A stretch of DNA of 30,778 bases from the NCBI GenBank assembly GCA_010015655.1, contig ML976657.1, positions 550,744-581,521 of the forward strand, read 5' to 3'. The translations under genes were made by a program, and so were the position numbers. The first letter of the stretch is position 1. Each line of letters starts with the position of its first letter. The notes under the pieces were generated by a model. It saw nothing but the letters and a program-made list of their open reading frames with translations, did no database searches and was not told where the DNA came from. This DNA is from Bimuria novae-zelandiae CBS 107.79. Taxonomy: Eukaryota; Ascomycota; Dothideomycetes; Pleosporales; Didymosphaeriaceae. Positions 19,513-30,595 of the stretch are shown piece after piece.

Positions 19513-20368
19513 GATGTGCTTTCTGGAGGCTCTACATTTATAATGCAGTCAAGGGAGTGCTCGTAGAGGCCGACCATACCACCACCCTAGGCCACCGGTC
19601 AACGCAAGCAATTGATTTCGGGTCACACACCCTACCATATATGCAGGTACGCATTCTATCGAAATGCGGGGGAGCACTCACATGTCTCCCCTCCTTCTTG
19701 CGTAGGCGTTCCTTCCTCACTCAGTGGTCGTCCAATTCCCCCCTCCACCTGACCGTGCCACCTACGCCTCATCCCTTGCCTATGTACTCTCTACTAATAC
19801 CAACAGCATTGAATCGGTGGAGCTGCAAATAATGCTGCCTAGAATGTGTAGATCTCGAATCTCTAGGCGCGCAGGCTATCGGTGCCACGGTGACACAAGG
19901 CTCATATCGCGCTGTTCTTTTCACCAACGGTAGGGAAGGCCACACACACCTGAGCGGAGGGAATGCTCGTGGGCGTGTTTCGATCACACTGCTGTTTTGG
20001 CAGACGGCCGTTATATCTTCATACTTTAAGGTAAGTTAGAGCTCGTGCGCCGTGTAGGAGATTGGTAGGAGTCACTAGGAAGCTAACTGTCTGCAATACA
20101 ATCGTAAAAGTAAGCCCAACTTCAAGAAAATAGACTGTTGAATAATTTAGGATTGGTCCTGAATACTGTAGCGTATTCATAGGCCATATTATATTTGGGT
20201 GCTGAGGTCAAATCAATATCACGTGACATCCCACTCGCCCTCAGGTCCCTTCCAAAACCATTGCGTCCAAAGCTCTACGCCTCTTGTAACCATTCCTCAT
20301 ATAACTAAATCAGTTCGTAAAATCAATGTCTTCATCGAGAGCACCACAGGAACCTCTCACCCGACTGC
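19513..20368. other. intergenic
   Basis: No gene supported. Short frames lack domains. The stretch precedes the 3' end of the CUE-domain gene. Confidence 0.4.
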
Positions 20369-20929
20369 TCACGACTCCGTCGAGCTCAACTCCTGCAACA
20401 TCTCCCTTGTCGCGCTCAAACTCCCACTATCGCCGTAGATCGCTGCAATGAGACTTCCATCGATCTTCGGAAACTCTCGTTGTAGAATCTGCTGGTTCTC
20501 CTCGTCCTCCGTCTGCGGCCTGGACGACTCGTAGCTCTGCATCACTTCGACCTGATGGCTCCGGTCCTGGCCTTGAGGAAGTGCCACCTCGGAGGTGGTG
20601 CCTGCGCGGCGGGGCGGGAGACCGGGAGGAGTGGCTTCAAAGGAGGCAAGCTGATTATTGGAGTACTGCTGGCCCGGTGGAGATCCGGAAGGCGGATTGT
20701 ATGACTGCTCTTGGGCGAAGAGATTGGTGTCGTGATGGGGCGGTGGCTGGGCCTGGGCATCCTGGGCATGAAAAGGGTTGTGGTCTTGAGATTGCCCGGA
20801 AGGTGCATTGTATTGTTGAGGAGGGGGCTGTCCTTGAGCTGGGCCTTCGGAACCCCATGGATTTGAGTATGGATTCTGGGCGTCGGCACCGTAGTGAGGG
20901 GGCTGATCGCGGTTGTACGGGTTTGCCAT
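20369..20929 (-). CDS. CUE-domain protein (ubiquitin-binding type)
   Basis: Single exon, 186 residues, ATG 20929. Residues 1-110 are Pro/Gln/Asn rich and disordered (MANPYNRDQPPHYGADAQNP), with APSGQ and PPHH clusters. Residues 143-184 form a CUE-like helical bundle: ENQQILQREFPKIDGSLIAA then IYGDSGSLSATREMLQELS. The FPKID segment stands at the place of the CUE Met/Phe-Pro motif and ML near the end at the di-leucine place. CUE domains bind mono-ubiquitin; this architecture (long disordered N-terminus with one C-terminal CUE) is frequent in ascomycete proteins of unknown detail. It is transcribed divergently from Vac7 across 1.8 kb. Likely constitutive; no specific site was recognised. Confidence 0.8.
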   Translation of the reverse strand: MANPYNRDQPPHYGADAQNPYSNPWGSEGPAQGQPPPQQYNAPSGQSQDHNPFHAQDAQAQPPPHHDTNLFAQEQSYNPPSGSPPGQQYSNNQLASFEATPPGLPPRRAGTTSEVALPQGQDRSHQVEVMQSYESSRPQTEDEENQQILQREFPKIDGSLIAAIYGDSGSLSATREMLQELSSTES

Positions 20930-22702
20930 TGTGGAAGGAAACGTGTAGAGTGTACGGTGTGGGGTATAGGGTCTGGATCTGGCTTATGTTGGTCACGGAG
21001 GCGATGAGCTTGCGTGGATCGTGGCGCTATTTCTGGTGGTGAGTTGCTGCGGTTGAGAGCTAGTGGTGGGAATGACGTATGTCTTTGATTCGGAGTGGGG
21101 AGCGCCTGCTCCGTATCAGCACCAATCATTAGCAGTTTGCCACTCCAGCTCCTGCACGCATAGGCTGCTGGGCAAGAGCACCAGCATTAGATTTTACCAC
21201 GATGAAGGAGGATTCATCAAGCGCAAGCGGTTGCTAACCTGTAGCAAGCAGCGTAAGTTATGGTGCTGGTATCCTAAGCAACAAGGGACCACTGCTTCGA
21301 GAACCGAAAGCACAATCACAGCCGTTCCATCAATCCTAGTGCTCTGGAAAATTTCCGTCTACAAAGTGCTAGTCTCTTACCAAGGGATCATTTACTGGAT
21401 TGAGGAGAGGATACGAGCGAGGTCACACGATGGCGAGGAAACCATCTTCTCAAGGCTCCAGGGCTGACTCACTGTCAGGCGCTGCAATACGTGTCTCCAA
21501 TCGCGATATATTCACGGATACAATAAGCATGTGCATCCCGTGCGAATGCTTCCGAGGTCACCTATGCGCTTGAAGACCAGCTGACAGCCTGAGACTGATC
21601 ACACCGAGCAATATTTTCACAAAAGAAATTCGCCATGCGCAAAAGAAAAGCTCTCTAGATAGCTGATGCACAAATCCCGACAGCATGGACCAACAGGAAA
21701 CGGGGGATTTGATGCAGGAACGGGAGAAAAAATGTTGGGTTCAGGGTTGCAAGACCGTTGTGTTGGAACGCAACACTTCGAAGGTTCAAAGAACACGTAC
21801 TTCAGACGAGATTAGCATTCAGCTTCCACAAATATGCAGCTGCATCGCCACCTGCATGTGATGGGTCTTGGTGCGCGGGAACTTGTGCTTCAGTGTCTGG
21901 ATAGACAGACACAGGTGACGTTGGCTGATAGGGCTCCCGTGCCGAGGATGGCTACCCCGAGAATGCCTCTCTTCTAGCGCCAGGGGATGATGGGCACCAA
22001 GATGTTGCTCGACCCACGGATTCGTGATGGATGCTGGAGAGCAGACCAGAGCGGAACGGGGGGTGGTGGCACGTGTCGCTGTGCTAGTCGTGGGCATCAA
22101 GCATTATTTTTGCAGCGTGTCTAATTCAGTCATACATGTGTTAGATACGTGGCACCGCCTATCCGGACGAACGTATATGCAGCCCTATCGAATGCGGCAG
22201 TGGGCTCCTCGTCGAGAGTGTATCGAGTATGTCCCCATGTCGCTGTGAGAGAAGTCCAAGGGTGGTGGCAACATTGCGGCGAATGCTCCTATAACATTAA
22301 CATAATACCAAGCATTAATTTACCCACTGCTCACCTGATGCTGCACAAGGCGTCGATTTGTCGTCCTCGGTGCTGTGCTGGCCGTGTTCCTGAACCGCAC
22401 CTTCCGTCAGCTCCGCGGGCCTTCCCTCCCGAGCGCTGGCCCGCGCCTTCCATCACAACTCACGCACTTATGCATCATCCTTCATTCACCTCCCACACCA
22501 CCTAATCGCGCTTCTGCCAGCAAATGCAACTGTTATCCTGCGTCGCACGGCCCCTGCCCTTTCGGCGAGTTCATTTTCCACAGCCAACGGCGGCGCGTCG
22601 GGTTGTGGGCGGGTCCCGTCGCTGCAATTTGGTGGTCGATTGACCGCTTTTGTTCGGTTGCTCTGCACGACGCACGGCACCTAGCAGCGCTCTCGCCTCA
22701 CA
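20930..22702. promoter_or_regulatory. long divergent intergenic between CUE gene and VAC7
   Basis: About 1.8 kb with no supported gene; frames such as 21063-21467 and 22149-22505 show no domain. The segment 22330-22700 is CT/C rich before the VAC7 ATG (for example CACCTCCCACACCACC), as is usual for fungal promoters and 5' leaders. Ordinary composition, no transposon ends seen. Confidence 0.45.
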
Positions 22703-25700
22703 ATGACGAACTCATTTTGCTCTGTGACCGGCTCACCTGAGGTAGCTGAGCCTTCGTCTGCGAGTAGCACCACGAGCACCACGCCGACGCCCACACCTGC
22801 GCCTTCGCAACCGGCAGACATGCGACCTCACACGAAAACTGGGCCGCGTTCGCTGAACGTGTCAGGCTCACCTTCCGCCGCCAACTCTCCCAAGTCCTCA
22901 CGCAACACGTCGCCCATCCGCCCTGCACAGAACAAATCTGGACGTCCTTCGCGAAAGAACAGCAACGACGCCAGCCCCAGCCGCGGGTCAAGCACGGCCG
23001 GTCCTAGCAGCACCTCGATCCCCTCGGCCGCAGCCATCCAGCGCGCCCTATCGTCTGCCAGCATCCCGCAGCTGCCGTCTCCCTCTTCGACCCAGGACTC
23101 TTCACGCGTGCCGCGGCCCTCCAAGTCAACCTCAAGGTCCAATTCCGGAGACACCACGCCCTATGGGCCCACTTCGCCCAGGTTGAAGTCTCCGCCGCCG
23201 CCAGAACACCCTCGCTCCCGGTCGCGCCAGAGCTCGCTGCGCAACGCTCAGCAGTACAGGAAGCCCGAGCCCGCCGCGACGCCGTCCATCATTGTTCTGA
23301 GCTCGTCGCCCGGCCCAGCCTCTCGCGCCCAAGCCCGGGATGACGTCGTGGGCAGCGACCCTGAAGAACCGCACCTGAGCATGAAACCGTCCGGTCGAGG
23401 AGCCGCGCCCAAGCTCGAGACGGTCCAAGAATCCAGCGTTCCCTCAACGCCTAGCGAGGACGATGCGCATAGGTAAATTTCCTTCCCCGCACCTGCAGCC
23501 CCACCCCGAGCTAGATGTCATAGTGAAAGCCTGTACGTAACCTTCAGCCTATGCTAACCCGTCGCAGCTTACTCTCCAGCTCAGTTGTTTCTAACACGGC
23601 CGACGAGGATCAGAACAATGACGTCACGTCCTCTAAAATCACAGAAGACCTAAGCGCACGCGCCGCGAAGAAGGTTGACAATGGCAGCGACGGTGGCACC
23701 CGAAACAAGTCAAAGATGCAAGAGCAGCGGTCCGTCTCGACGCAGAGGCCGACTGGTCCGACCCCGAAGCCATCGCTTTCATCGCTGCATACGGTCAAAT
23801 CGCGCACCGACCCGCCGCTACGAAACATGACAGTCGAGACCGAGACTGTCCCCTCGGTTGCACAAACAGCGATTGGAAACCAAGATCGCTCGGCGTCAGG
23901 ACGTGGCGATGGCAGTCTCCGCCTGAAGCCTAGCAATGAGACAATCCGCCCCAGGAAAGAGCGGAAACCAGCGAAGCGGAAAGCACAGTCGATCCATTCA
24001 GGTACTGGTAGGTCGCCCGTCATTTCTCATCATCATCATCATCCGAGCAAGCCGGAGCTCGGGCCTCGCCCAGCAACAGCCTCGTCGTTTGGCAGTCCTG
24101 TCTCGTACCGCTCGAGCGACAGGTCTACATTGACCCTGTCGCCTCCGCGTCCTGAGATGACCCGAAGACGCGCTGCTCAGTCTCCTTCGTTCCCATTCCC
24201 ATATCTCTATCCAGCTACTAACACTAGGCTGCGCAAAGCGTCTTCCAAAGCAGATGTGTTCGAACAAAAGGTGGCTAGCGAAGTCAACGAAGCCGACTCA
24301 TCCGACTCTGATGCTACCTTCATCTACGAATCTAACCCTCCAGATCACGGGCCACACCGCAGTCGGCAACACGGTCAACATTCGCGCACGCCCAGCATGA
24401 CCTCGATTGTGAGCCTCGTCGACCCTAGACTTGCGATTCGAAATGAGCACAAGAATCCCGACAAGAAGCCCAGCATGAAATTTCCGAATCCTTACAACAA
24501 TGGCAATGGAGAATATGACGGAAATGGCGATGGCACTGTGCGAGCCGGATCCGCCAGGTCCGGCGGCAGTCGTCATCATCATCACATTGGACGACATAGT
24601 CAGACACGAGGCGGTTTGCACCATCTCGTGATGGATAGCGACTCTTCCCTAGTTGGATCATCTCGTATACGCGCTCCTTCGTCGCGACACCCATCACAGC
24701 CAAACAGCCCGCGCTTCCAAACTTTCAATGTGATCAATGGGACCGGAAATGGCAATGGCAATGGCACGAGGAAGCAAGGGGAATTGTCGACCTACGAAAT
24801 AGACACTGAGAATGCAGCCGACGATGAACGAACGCCATTGATTCAGGTTCGAAGCCCACGTGTGCGTGGTTCACGCCACGGGCGACCCGGGAGTGCTACG
24901 CTACGCCACCTCGAGCATCGCAACCGGCGACGCGGTGAAGGAAATTGGTGCAGGCGTTTTGCTGGGTGCCTTGTAGCATCTGTCATTATTCTGGTTGTGG
25001 TTTTCACCGCCGTCGGTGTGGTTTTTGCTTCTACTAAACAGTTGACCGACCTCAAGATTAGCGAGATTCAGAACGTGGTTGCAAGTCAAGAGGAGATCAT
25101 CATGGACCTTGTGGTTGGGGCCGTGAACCCAAATATAATCGGAATAACTGTCTCGGACATGGATATACTCATGTTCGCCAAGAGCAAGCATGTTGGCTCA
25201 GACCAATGGTGGCGGGAACATGGTGATGGTACGCCGAAAAACGAAGAGGGGTGGCTACCGATCCAGCCATCGTCCAGAAGCAAAGACCAACTCGATATTG
25301 CTGGTGTCGATGAAGGTACCGATCCAGCTGAAGAGCCACACACCATGTGGCTTGGGCAGATCGACCATTTCGACTCGCCACTCACATTTGACGGTACCTT
25401 TTTCAACCATCGCCGAATAGAATCAGTCGGCGAGATCCGCCTTTCCAAACCAGGCAACAAGACCGAAGCTGGAGGAACCGCACGATGGGAGGAAGTCTTG
25501 CAGTATCCCTTCGAACTCATCGTCCGCGGCACATTGAAGTACGAGCTCCCCCTCAGTACGCATGTCCACAAGGTCTCCGTCACTGCCTCGTACGAGTACG
25601 ATCCTGACGCCGAGAAGAAAAAATTGAAATTGATGGGCTCCAAGAGCGTCAAGGAGAAGAGGAGGAACTTGTCATCTCTACCTGTAATATCAGCGCCAGT

Positions 25701-25755
25701 AGGACGTTACGACCGCAGGATGCTTCCGCATTTGAGTTGGCCGTTCGCCCGATAA
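22703..25755 (+). CDS. VAC7: Vac7-like vacuolar segregation protein
   Basis: Two exons, 22703-23472 and 23568-25755, with a 95 bp phase-2 intron 23473-23567 (GTAAAT, TGCTAAC branch, GTCGCAG), 985 residues. The first 700 residues are disordered, Ser/Pro/Arg rich, with a His run (ISHHHHHPSK) and an Asn-Gly run (GTGNGNGNGT). One membrane helix lies at about 722-745 (CLVASVIILVVVFTAVGVVF), preceded by a basic stretch, and followed by a conserved lumenal domain (LKISEIQNVVASQEEIIMDL, VVGAVNPNIIGITVSDMDIL, MWLGQIDHFDSPLTFDG, a strand-rich end). This matches fungal Vac7: a single-pass vacuolar protein that, with Vac14 and Fig4, activates the Fab1 lipid kinase making PI(3,5)P2, and so controls vacuole size and stress response. 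Length and topology fit the family (yeast Vac7 is longer). The ATG is the first in-frame one after an upstream CT-rich leader. Confidence 0.92.
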
Positions 25756-26660
25756 GCCTGGCTATTTCCCTTTGGCCGCGATTTAACACACAACGACGCC
25801 CGAAACCGAAAAGAACACCAGATACCCCATACACACGGTTACGGATTTACGACCATACCCATAGACTTGTACGGTACGCCGTCGCGCTTCGCAAGCCTGA
25901 CGGAGCACATTACCCCAGGCTCGATAGCCGCTTATGAATTTCCTTCTTACCCTTCCCACTCTGTACATTGCGTCTGATCTGCGTCTCCTCTTGGAGCTGT
26001 AACATCATATACGTGGACTTTACGAAGTGGCGAGCTTGTTCTGCATTTTCTGTAACGCTTCAGCGAAAGATGTTTGTTATGATAGTCTCTTTAATATCTT
26101 GGGACCCGACCTTCGTCCCCGTAACGCCTTTCTTATTTGTGGATGTTGGAGGTGGGTTACGACATACCCGATCACGCTCATTTAGATCTCTTCTCTATGT
26201 TTGTCCACTTGTTCTATTTTGGGATCTGGACTGGGCATGGTTTGGCACTTGCATCGGAAAGGATTGGGATCTGATCTCGAGGTTATACACGCATACTCTC
26301 AGGAGTGGGACTTGGGTTCCAGGCGTTTTTAGCGTGGAAGAGGAATGGCATAGTGATGTGAAGGCATTCAGCGAGGGCGTTTTTCTGACTTGACTTCGGA
26401 GAGACGGAGGTGGAGGGAAAGCGAAGTTGGGCAGAGCGGCTCGTAGATTGGGAGTGCAGTCGGTCGTCTCGAGGAGCAGTCTCCATGCATAGTTGTAGCT
26501 GTAGGTTGCCGCGTACCGTGGCACCTGTCAATCGAGACCCTTCTATACATGTACCACATTCAGCCGTATGGGCAAGTGAAACTGTGACGGTTATGAGGAG
26601 ACGCGGACCACTGGTGCTGCTTCCTCATCATATTAAGCACCTCTTACCTTAACAGGATTA
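25756..26660. other. 3' flank of VAC7, no gene recognised
   Basis: Plus-strand frame 25968-26393 lacks an ATG at its start and shows no domain; minus-strand frames overlap each other. Probably 3' untranslated and spacer sequence. Composition changes to TpA-rich near 26700. Confidence 0.45.
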
Positions 26661-27315
26661 TAGATACGTCATGTAAATAGACCCTACTGCTAGCTCGTGG
26701 AGAGCGTAGCAGGAACATAATAATATAATAAAATAATATAATTAATAATACACTAATTTTACTGCCTCGCACGGTTATCCTTTGTCTTACTGTATTAATT
26801 ATAATAGTTATAAGCCTAGATTATAACTAAGCTTAGGATAGATTATAAAGAAAATTATATAACTAAAGCTTATACGCTTGCAACGATTAACTAGGACTTA
26901 TAACCTATATAAAGCTACTAATACCCTATATAATTACTACTAAGTTAGATCCTACAGTCACCCGAGTAACTATTATTTTTAATTAAGCTAATAATTAGTA
27001 TAAATAGATATTTATTTAAAAGGATACTAACTAAAATAATAACCTTTAGTAGTACGTAAATCTTCTTATAATAGTAGCAGATCTGCCTACGTTAACAGCA
27101 CTAATTAAACTATAACTTATAAATTATAATAAAGAAGCTATATTAATAGCTTACCTTATTACTACTTAGTAAATGCTATACTAGTAAGAATATAAGTAAT
27201 AAGAGCGTAAGAACCTTAAGTTTAAGTATTAAAAAAAAGTGCTAGCTAAGTTTAATTCTAAAATAGATAAGATAATTACCTTAAAGCACTTTTACTTAAT
27301 TAAAAATAAAAATAT

Positions 27316-27570
27316 TGTCCGTACTGCGTACGGACAGCTACCTAATGCGATGTCTTAAGACAGGTGACAATGGTTATGTAATACCACACAGGCAAAGGCA
27401 CAGACCATAGTCACCGTACGCGAGCATTAATCCTTATAACCCCCTTTCCTCCGTACGTAGAATAGACAGACAAGACTTGAATACTAGACCCTTTTCTCAC
27501 CCGTACCATCGTACAACTATCTAGCCCTGTCATATCGCGATATGCTTGGCTTAGTATAGCCCATTCAACA
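27316..27570. mobile_element. solo LTR (255 bp) in the RIP block
   Basis: Begins TGTCCGTACTG and ends CCATTCAACA, flanked on both sides by the exact 5 bp duplication AATAT (27311-27315 and 27571-27575). Its first 21 bases form a hairpin with a 9 bp stem and 3 base loop (27316-27336). A perfect 14 bp palindrome, CATATCGCGATATG, lies at 27531-27544. Composition is normal inside a TpA-rich host. Confidence 0.9.
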
Positions 27571-28643
27571 AATATACTATATAAATAGTTAATAACGCTT
27601 AAAAAGCACCTCGCACTGTCTAACGCGACACGTTAATAAGACCTTATTATATAATATAAGAACCTATAGGCGCCGCCACGTAGCAAGAAGGTTAAAGAAT
27701 AGCTATAATCTTAGGTAGAGGTTACTAACATGTGCATTGCTATAGGTATACCTAAAATATCTAAATCTAGGGCATAAGAAGATTTCCTTATCGCCTGTTA
27801 AATAATTAATCCTAAATATAGTATATTAGGCCTGCGAGTCTTAATTAACCTAAAAAATACTAGTACAACTATTCTATTAGTAAAAGACTACGTTAGTAAA
27901 TTTATAACCTACCTTAAACGTGTTTAACTAATATTAACAGGTCTTAGCTTTATAGCTATAAAACTAGACGCTGCTAAGCCTTAGTAGTAAAAGGAGGATA
28001 GTAATAAGGATAAGTCTTAATATCTATATAGCCTAAAATATTACTAGACTAAATACTAGTTAATTAACACTAAGTATCTAAGATAACTAAAAACTATACT
28101 AATACTATTAGGCAAAAGAAGCTAAATACTACTTTTACTACTAATTATAGCCTAAAAGAAAAAAATAATAAAGTACTTAATAAGTAGCACGTAAAATAAT
28201 AAAATAAGAATATTACTATAGATAATAGTAGCCCTCCTACTAGACTAATAGTAAACATAGTACTATTTATATCTTAGGATAAGAAGGACGAGCTTCGCGC
28301 TCTATATAAGAATACTAATAAGGACTTAGTTTTGTTAAATATAGATAATACCATGAAGTTAGAGGACAGGCTATATATAGCTATAAGCGTAGAAGTAGAT
28401 ATTAATAAACTTAGTAATTAATAAAATACTTAATCCTAGCCTTAACATCCACGTTATTAATAGTAAAGACTAGGTAGGATAGATAAGAGAGTATAACGCT
28501 AGTAATACTAATTTTATAAGCGCTAGTATAGGCCACGTTTAGATTATTAATTAAAGAAGTATAAAGCTTAAAGTAAAAATACTAATAGGAATTAAAATAT
28601 TAGAACTTACTTATATTACTTATATTTAAAAATTTATTATTAC

Positions 28644-28817
28644 TGTGGCGCACAGTCACAACGATCAGGGAGCTCGAAAACAAAGTCTATTAAGGAGAGG
28701 AAGCTCTACGACGACTATCTATTTATAAGTTTAAGGGATCGCGTACTTAGCTACTTAGCTACTTAGCTTAACCCTAGCTAGCGTAAAAAGCTCTAGTAAG
28801 GTGCCTTTTATAATACA
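28644..28817 (-). mobile_element. 3' LTR end of a fossil minus-strand LTR retrotransposon
   Basis: On the minus strand it starts TGTATTATAAAAGG directly after a polypurine tract (AAGCTAGGGGG, 28828-28818) and ends GTGCGCCACA at 28644. A 5 bp sequence ATTAC (28639-28643) adjoins the outer end; the inner side has C-rich sequence instead, as expected for the 3' LTR of a longer element rather than a solo LTR. The internal region then continues rightward, RIP-mutated, to where the Copia element interrupts it. 174 bp long, partly mutated itself. No coding domain could be identified in the internal region. Confidence 0.55.
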
Positions 28818-28986
28818 CCCCCTAGCTTGTAGAGCGTAATATAATAAGCTAAATAGTAACTTAAAGTATAAAAAGTGGTAAACTTGCGCGTAGAGCTTAA
28901 AAAGCGTCTAGCTTAGATCCCTAGCTCGCTAGGTGATTAGTCTAAGTAGCTAGTTTACATATAGTTCTAGGAGAAAGGTAGAGAAG

Positions 28987-29198
28987 AAAAAGGAGCAGTA
29001 TACTTTTACTATAGAGCTTTAATAAATATTTAAGAGTAGCTATTTACTGATAACGTGACCCGCGCAAGTACCTGCGTAAAAAAGTAAAAAAATAAAAGGA
29101 GCAGCGTACTTCTACTATAGAGCTTTAATAAATATTTAAGGGTAACTATTTACTTACAACGTAACCCGTGCGAGTACCTGCGTATATAAATATAAAAA
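28987..29198 (+). repeat. two-copy tandem repeat, 106 bp period
   Basis: Copy 1 (28987-29092) and copy 2 (29093-29198) share GGAGCAG at 28992 and 29098, CTATAGAGCTTTAATAAATA, and GTACCTGCGTA near their ends. Differences are mainly C/T and G/A changes (GTATAC versus GCGTAC, GACCCGCGCAAG versus AACCCGTGCGAG), as expected for RIP acting on each copy separately. Confidence 0.85.
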
Positions 29199-30308
29199 AT
29201 AGGTAGCTATAGAATTATAGCGCCTAGCTAGTAAAGGCTTACTTGCCTATAGGCTTACTATAATTTATACTTTAATATTCCCTAAAAAGACTAAAAAAGG
29301 GTCTACTATCTACCCCTTATACTTAAGCTTAGTTAATAACACCTTCTATTAATCCTTTTAAATCTAGCTCTTAATTTCACTAATCTCCTTGCTTATAGGC
29401 TTATTATAGAGCTTATAAGGAGCTTCTCCTTAGAGCGCGTACTAAAGGCAGTTACACTCTATAGGCTTCTATTAATACTAGCTATTTACTCTATATAAGC
29501 ACTTATAGCTTATATTAGGAGTGCGCTTTCTAAGCGTAGCGTATATGCCTACGTGCTTAGTTATTTAGTTAAGCTACGCGAGCTAGCGAGCGTATCTTTT
29601 TAAAAATAAAGTTACTACTACGCCTAGTTATAATAGGTTATTAAGCTCTCTCTAAGCCTACTTATAGTTATATTATAGTGCTAAGCATAGGAAATCCTTT
29701 ATTAGTAGTATACCCTTTATCTCTAAGAGATCTAGGAGCACAGCGTTAGCGTGTGCGCGGTTCTATTTAGATAGCTATTTAGTTATGTCTGTTGTTCTGC
29801 TGCTCTGTAGGCGTAGGGTAACCTCTCTATATATATATTGTACCTGCTCCTTCTAATTATTATTGCTTAGATAGAGATTATTCTTAAGTTTTCTAATTAG
29901 CGCCTGCAGCATTTGCTACTTACTTAACTATAGTATTATAAGCTCTAGCCTTTATAAATTAACTATAGCGTAGACCTAGTTTTAAAGTGCCTAAAGCTTT
30001 ATTACAAGCTAACTATAAATAGTAGACTCTAGCTTATAGCGCTTAAGCTACTATGCATAGGGCTTGCCCCTAGTATTTATATCTAGTAGCTCTAGAGCCT
30101 GGTCGTGTATGTTTATCTACTTAAGAGCCTTAGGGTTAATATAACTCTATATCTTTTAAGCCTTCGCGTGGTACTTAAGCTGCGCGTACTAAGGTAAGAA
30201 TAAGTTATAATCTATAAGTTAGTTACGTATTAGGAGCTTTATAGCGGTTATTACATAGTCTAGCTCTATTATAAGTTATAAGCGTCGAGACGTAAGCGTA
30301 AGGATAAT

Positions 30309-30533
30309 TGTGAGATTTAATGGTATTCTGTCACTTTGAGATGGTGTGATCTTGATAGTTAATAAAGTTAATTGATTGAGTGATGGAGATTGGCCGTAGG
30401 CGAGGTCTCTAGTACGTGCCGACCTAACGCTAGCACTAACTAGGATAGTGTGCAGCTGGAGGTGCGCTAGCCTTATATTCTCTACTGCACTATTAACAAT
30501 AGTGCAGGATTACAAAGGCCTTGTAATCGGACA
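30309..30533 (-). repeat. Copia 3' LTR (225 bp)
   Basis: Minus strand TGTCCGATTAC to ATCTCACA. Near its start are two hairpins: an 8 bp stem at 30508-30528 and a 10 bp stem with 3 base loop at 30485-30507. Confidence 0.85.
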
Positions 30534-30595
30534 CACCCCCTCAGCTTGAGCACATCCTTAAGCTGAACGCTTTACAGTAATATCGGTCTATCCTT

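Larger units (their letters stand above)
26661..30308. repeat. RIP-degenerate repetitive block
   Basis: About 3.6 kb of very AT-rich sequence, dense in TA, TAG and TAA, without frames above noise. It is interrupted by normal-composition islands: the solo LTR at 27316-27570, parts of 28644-28700 and the Copia element from 30309. Some stop-ridden frames keep local peptide sense (for example KDELRALYKNTNKDLVLLN near 28290), so mobile-element coding sequence underlies it. Except for the LTR end at 28644-28817, I could not name the families. Confidence 0.8.

Noticed and set aside
20542..21129. 195-codon minus-strand frame overlapping the CUE gene
   Set aside because: Pro/Thr-rich alternative reading of the CUE gene's repetitive 5' half; no domain, while the other frame ends in a clear CUE-like domain.
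24030..24050. CAT repeat inside VAC7 as a microsatellite
   Set aside because: Only about five units encoding a His run; ordinary for this disordered protein.
25968..26393. Open plus-strand frame of 141 codons after VAC7
   Set aside because: It begins without ATG, has Trp/Cys-rich odd composition, no domain, and lies where the VAC7 3' untranslated region is expected.
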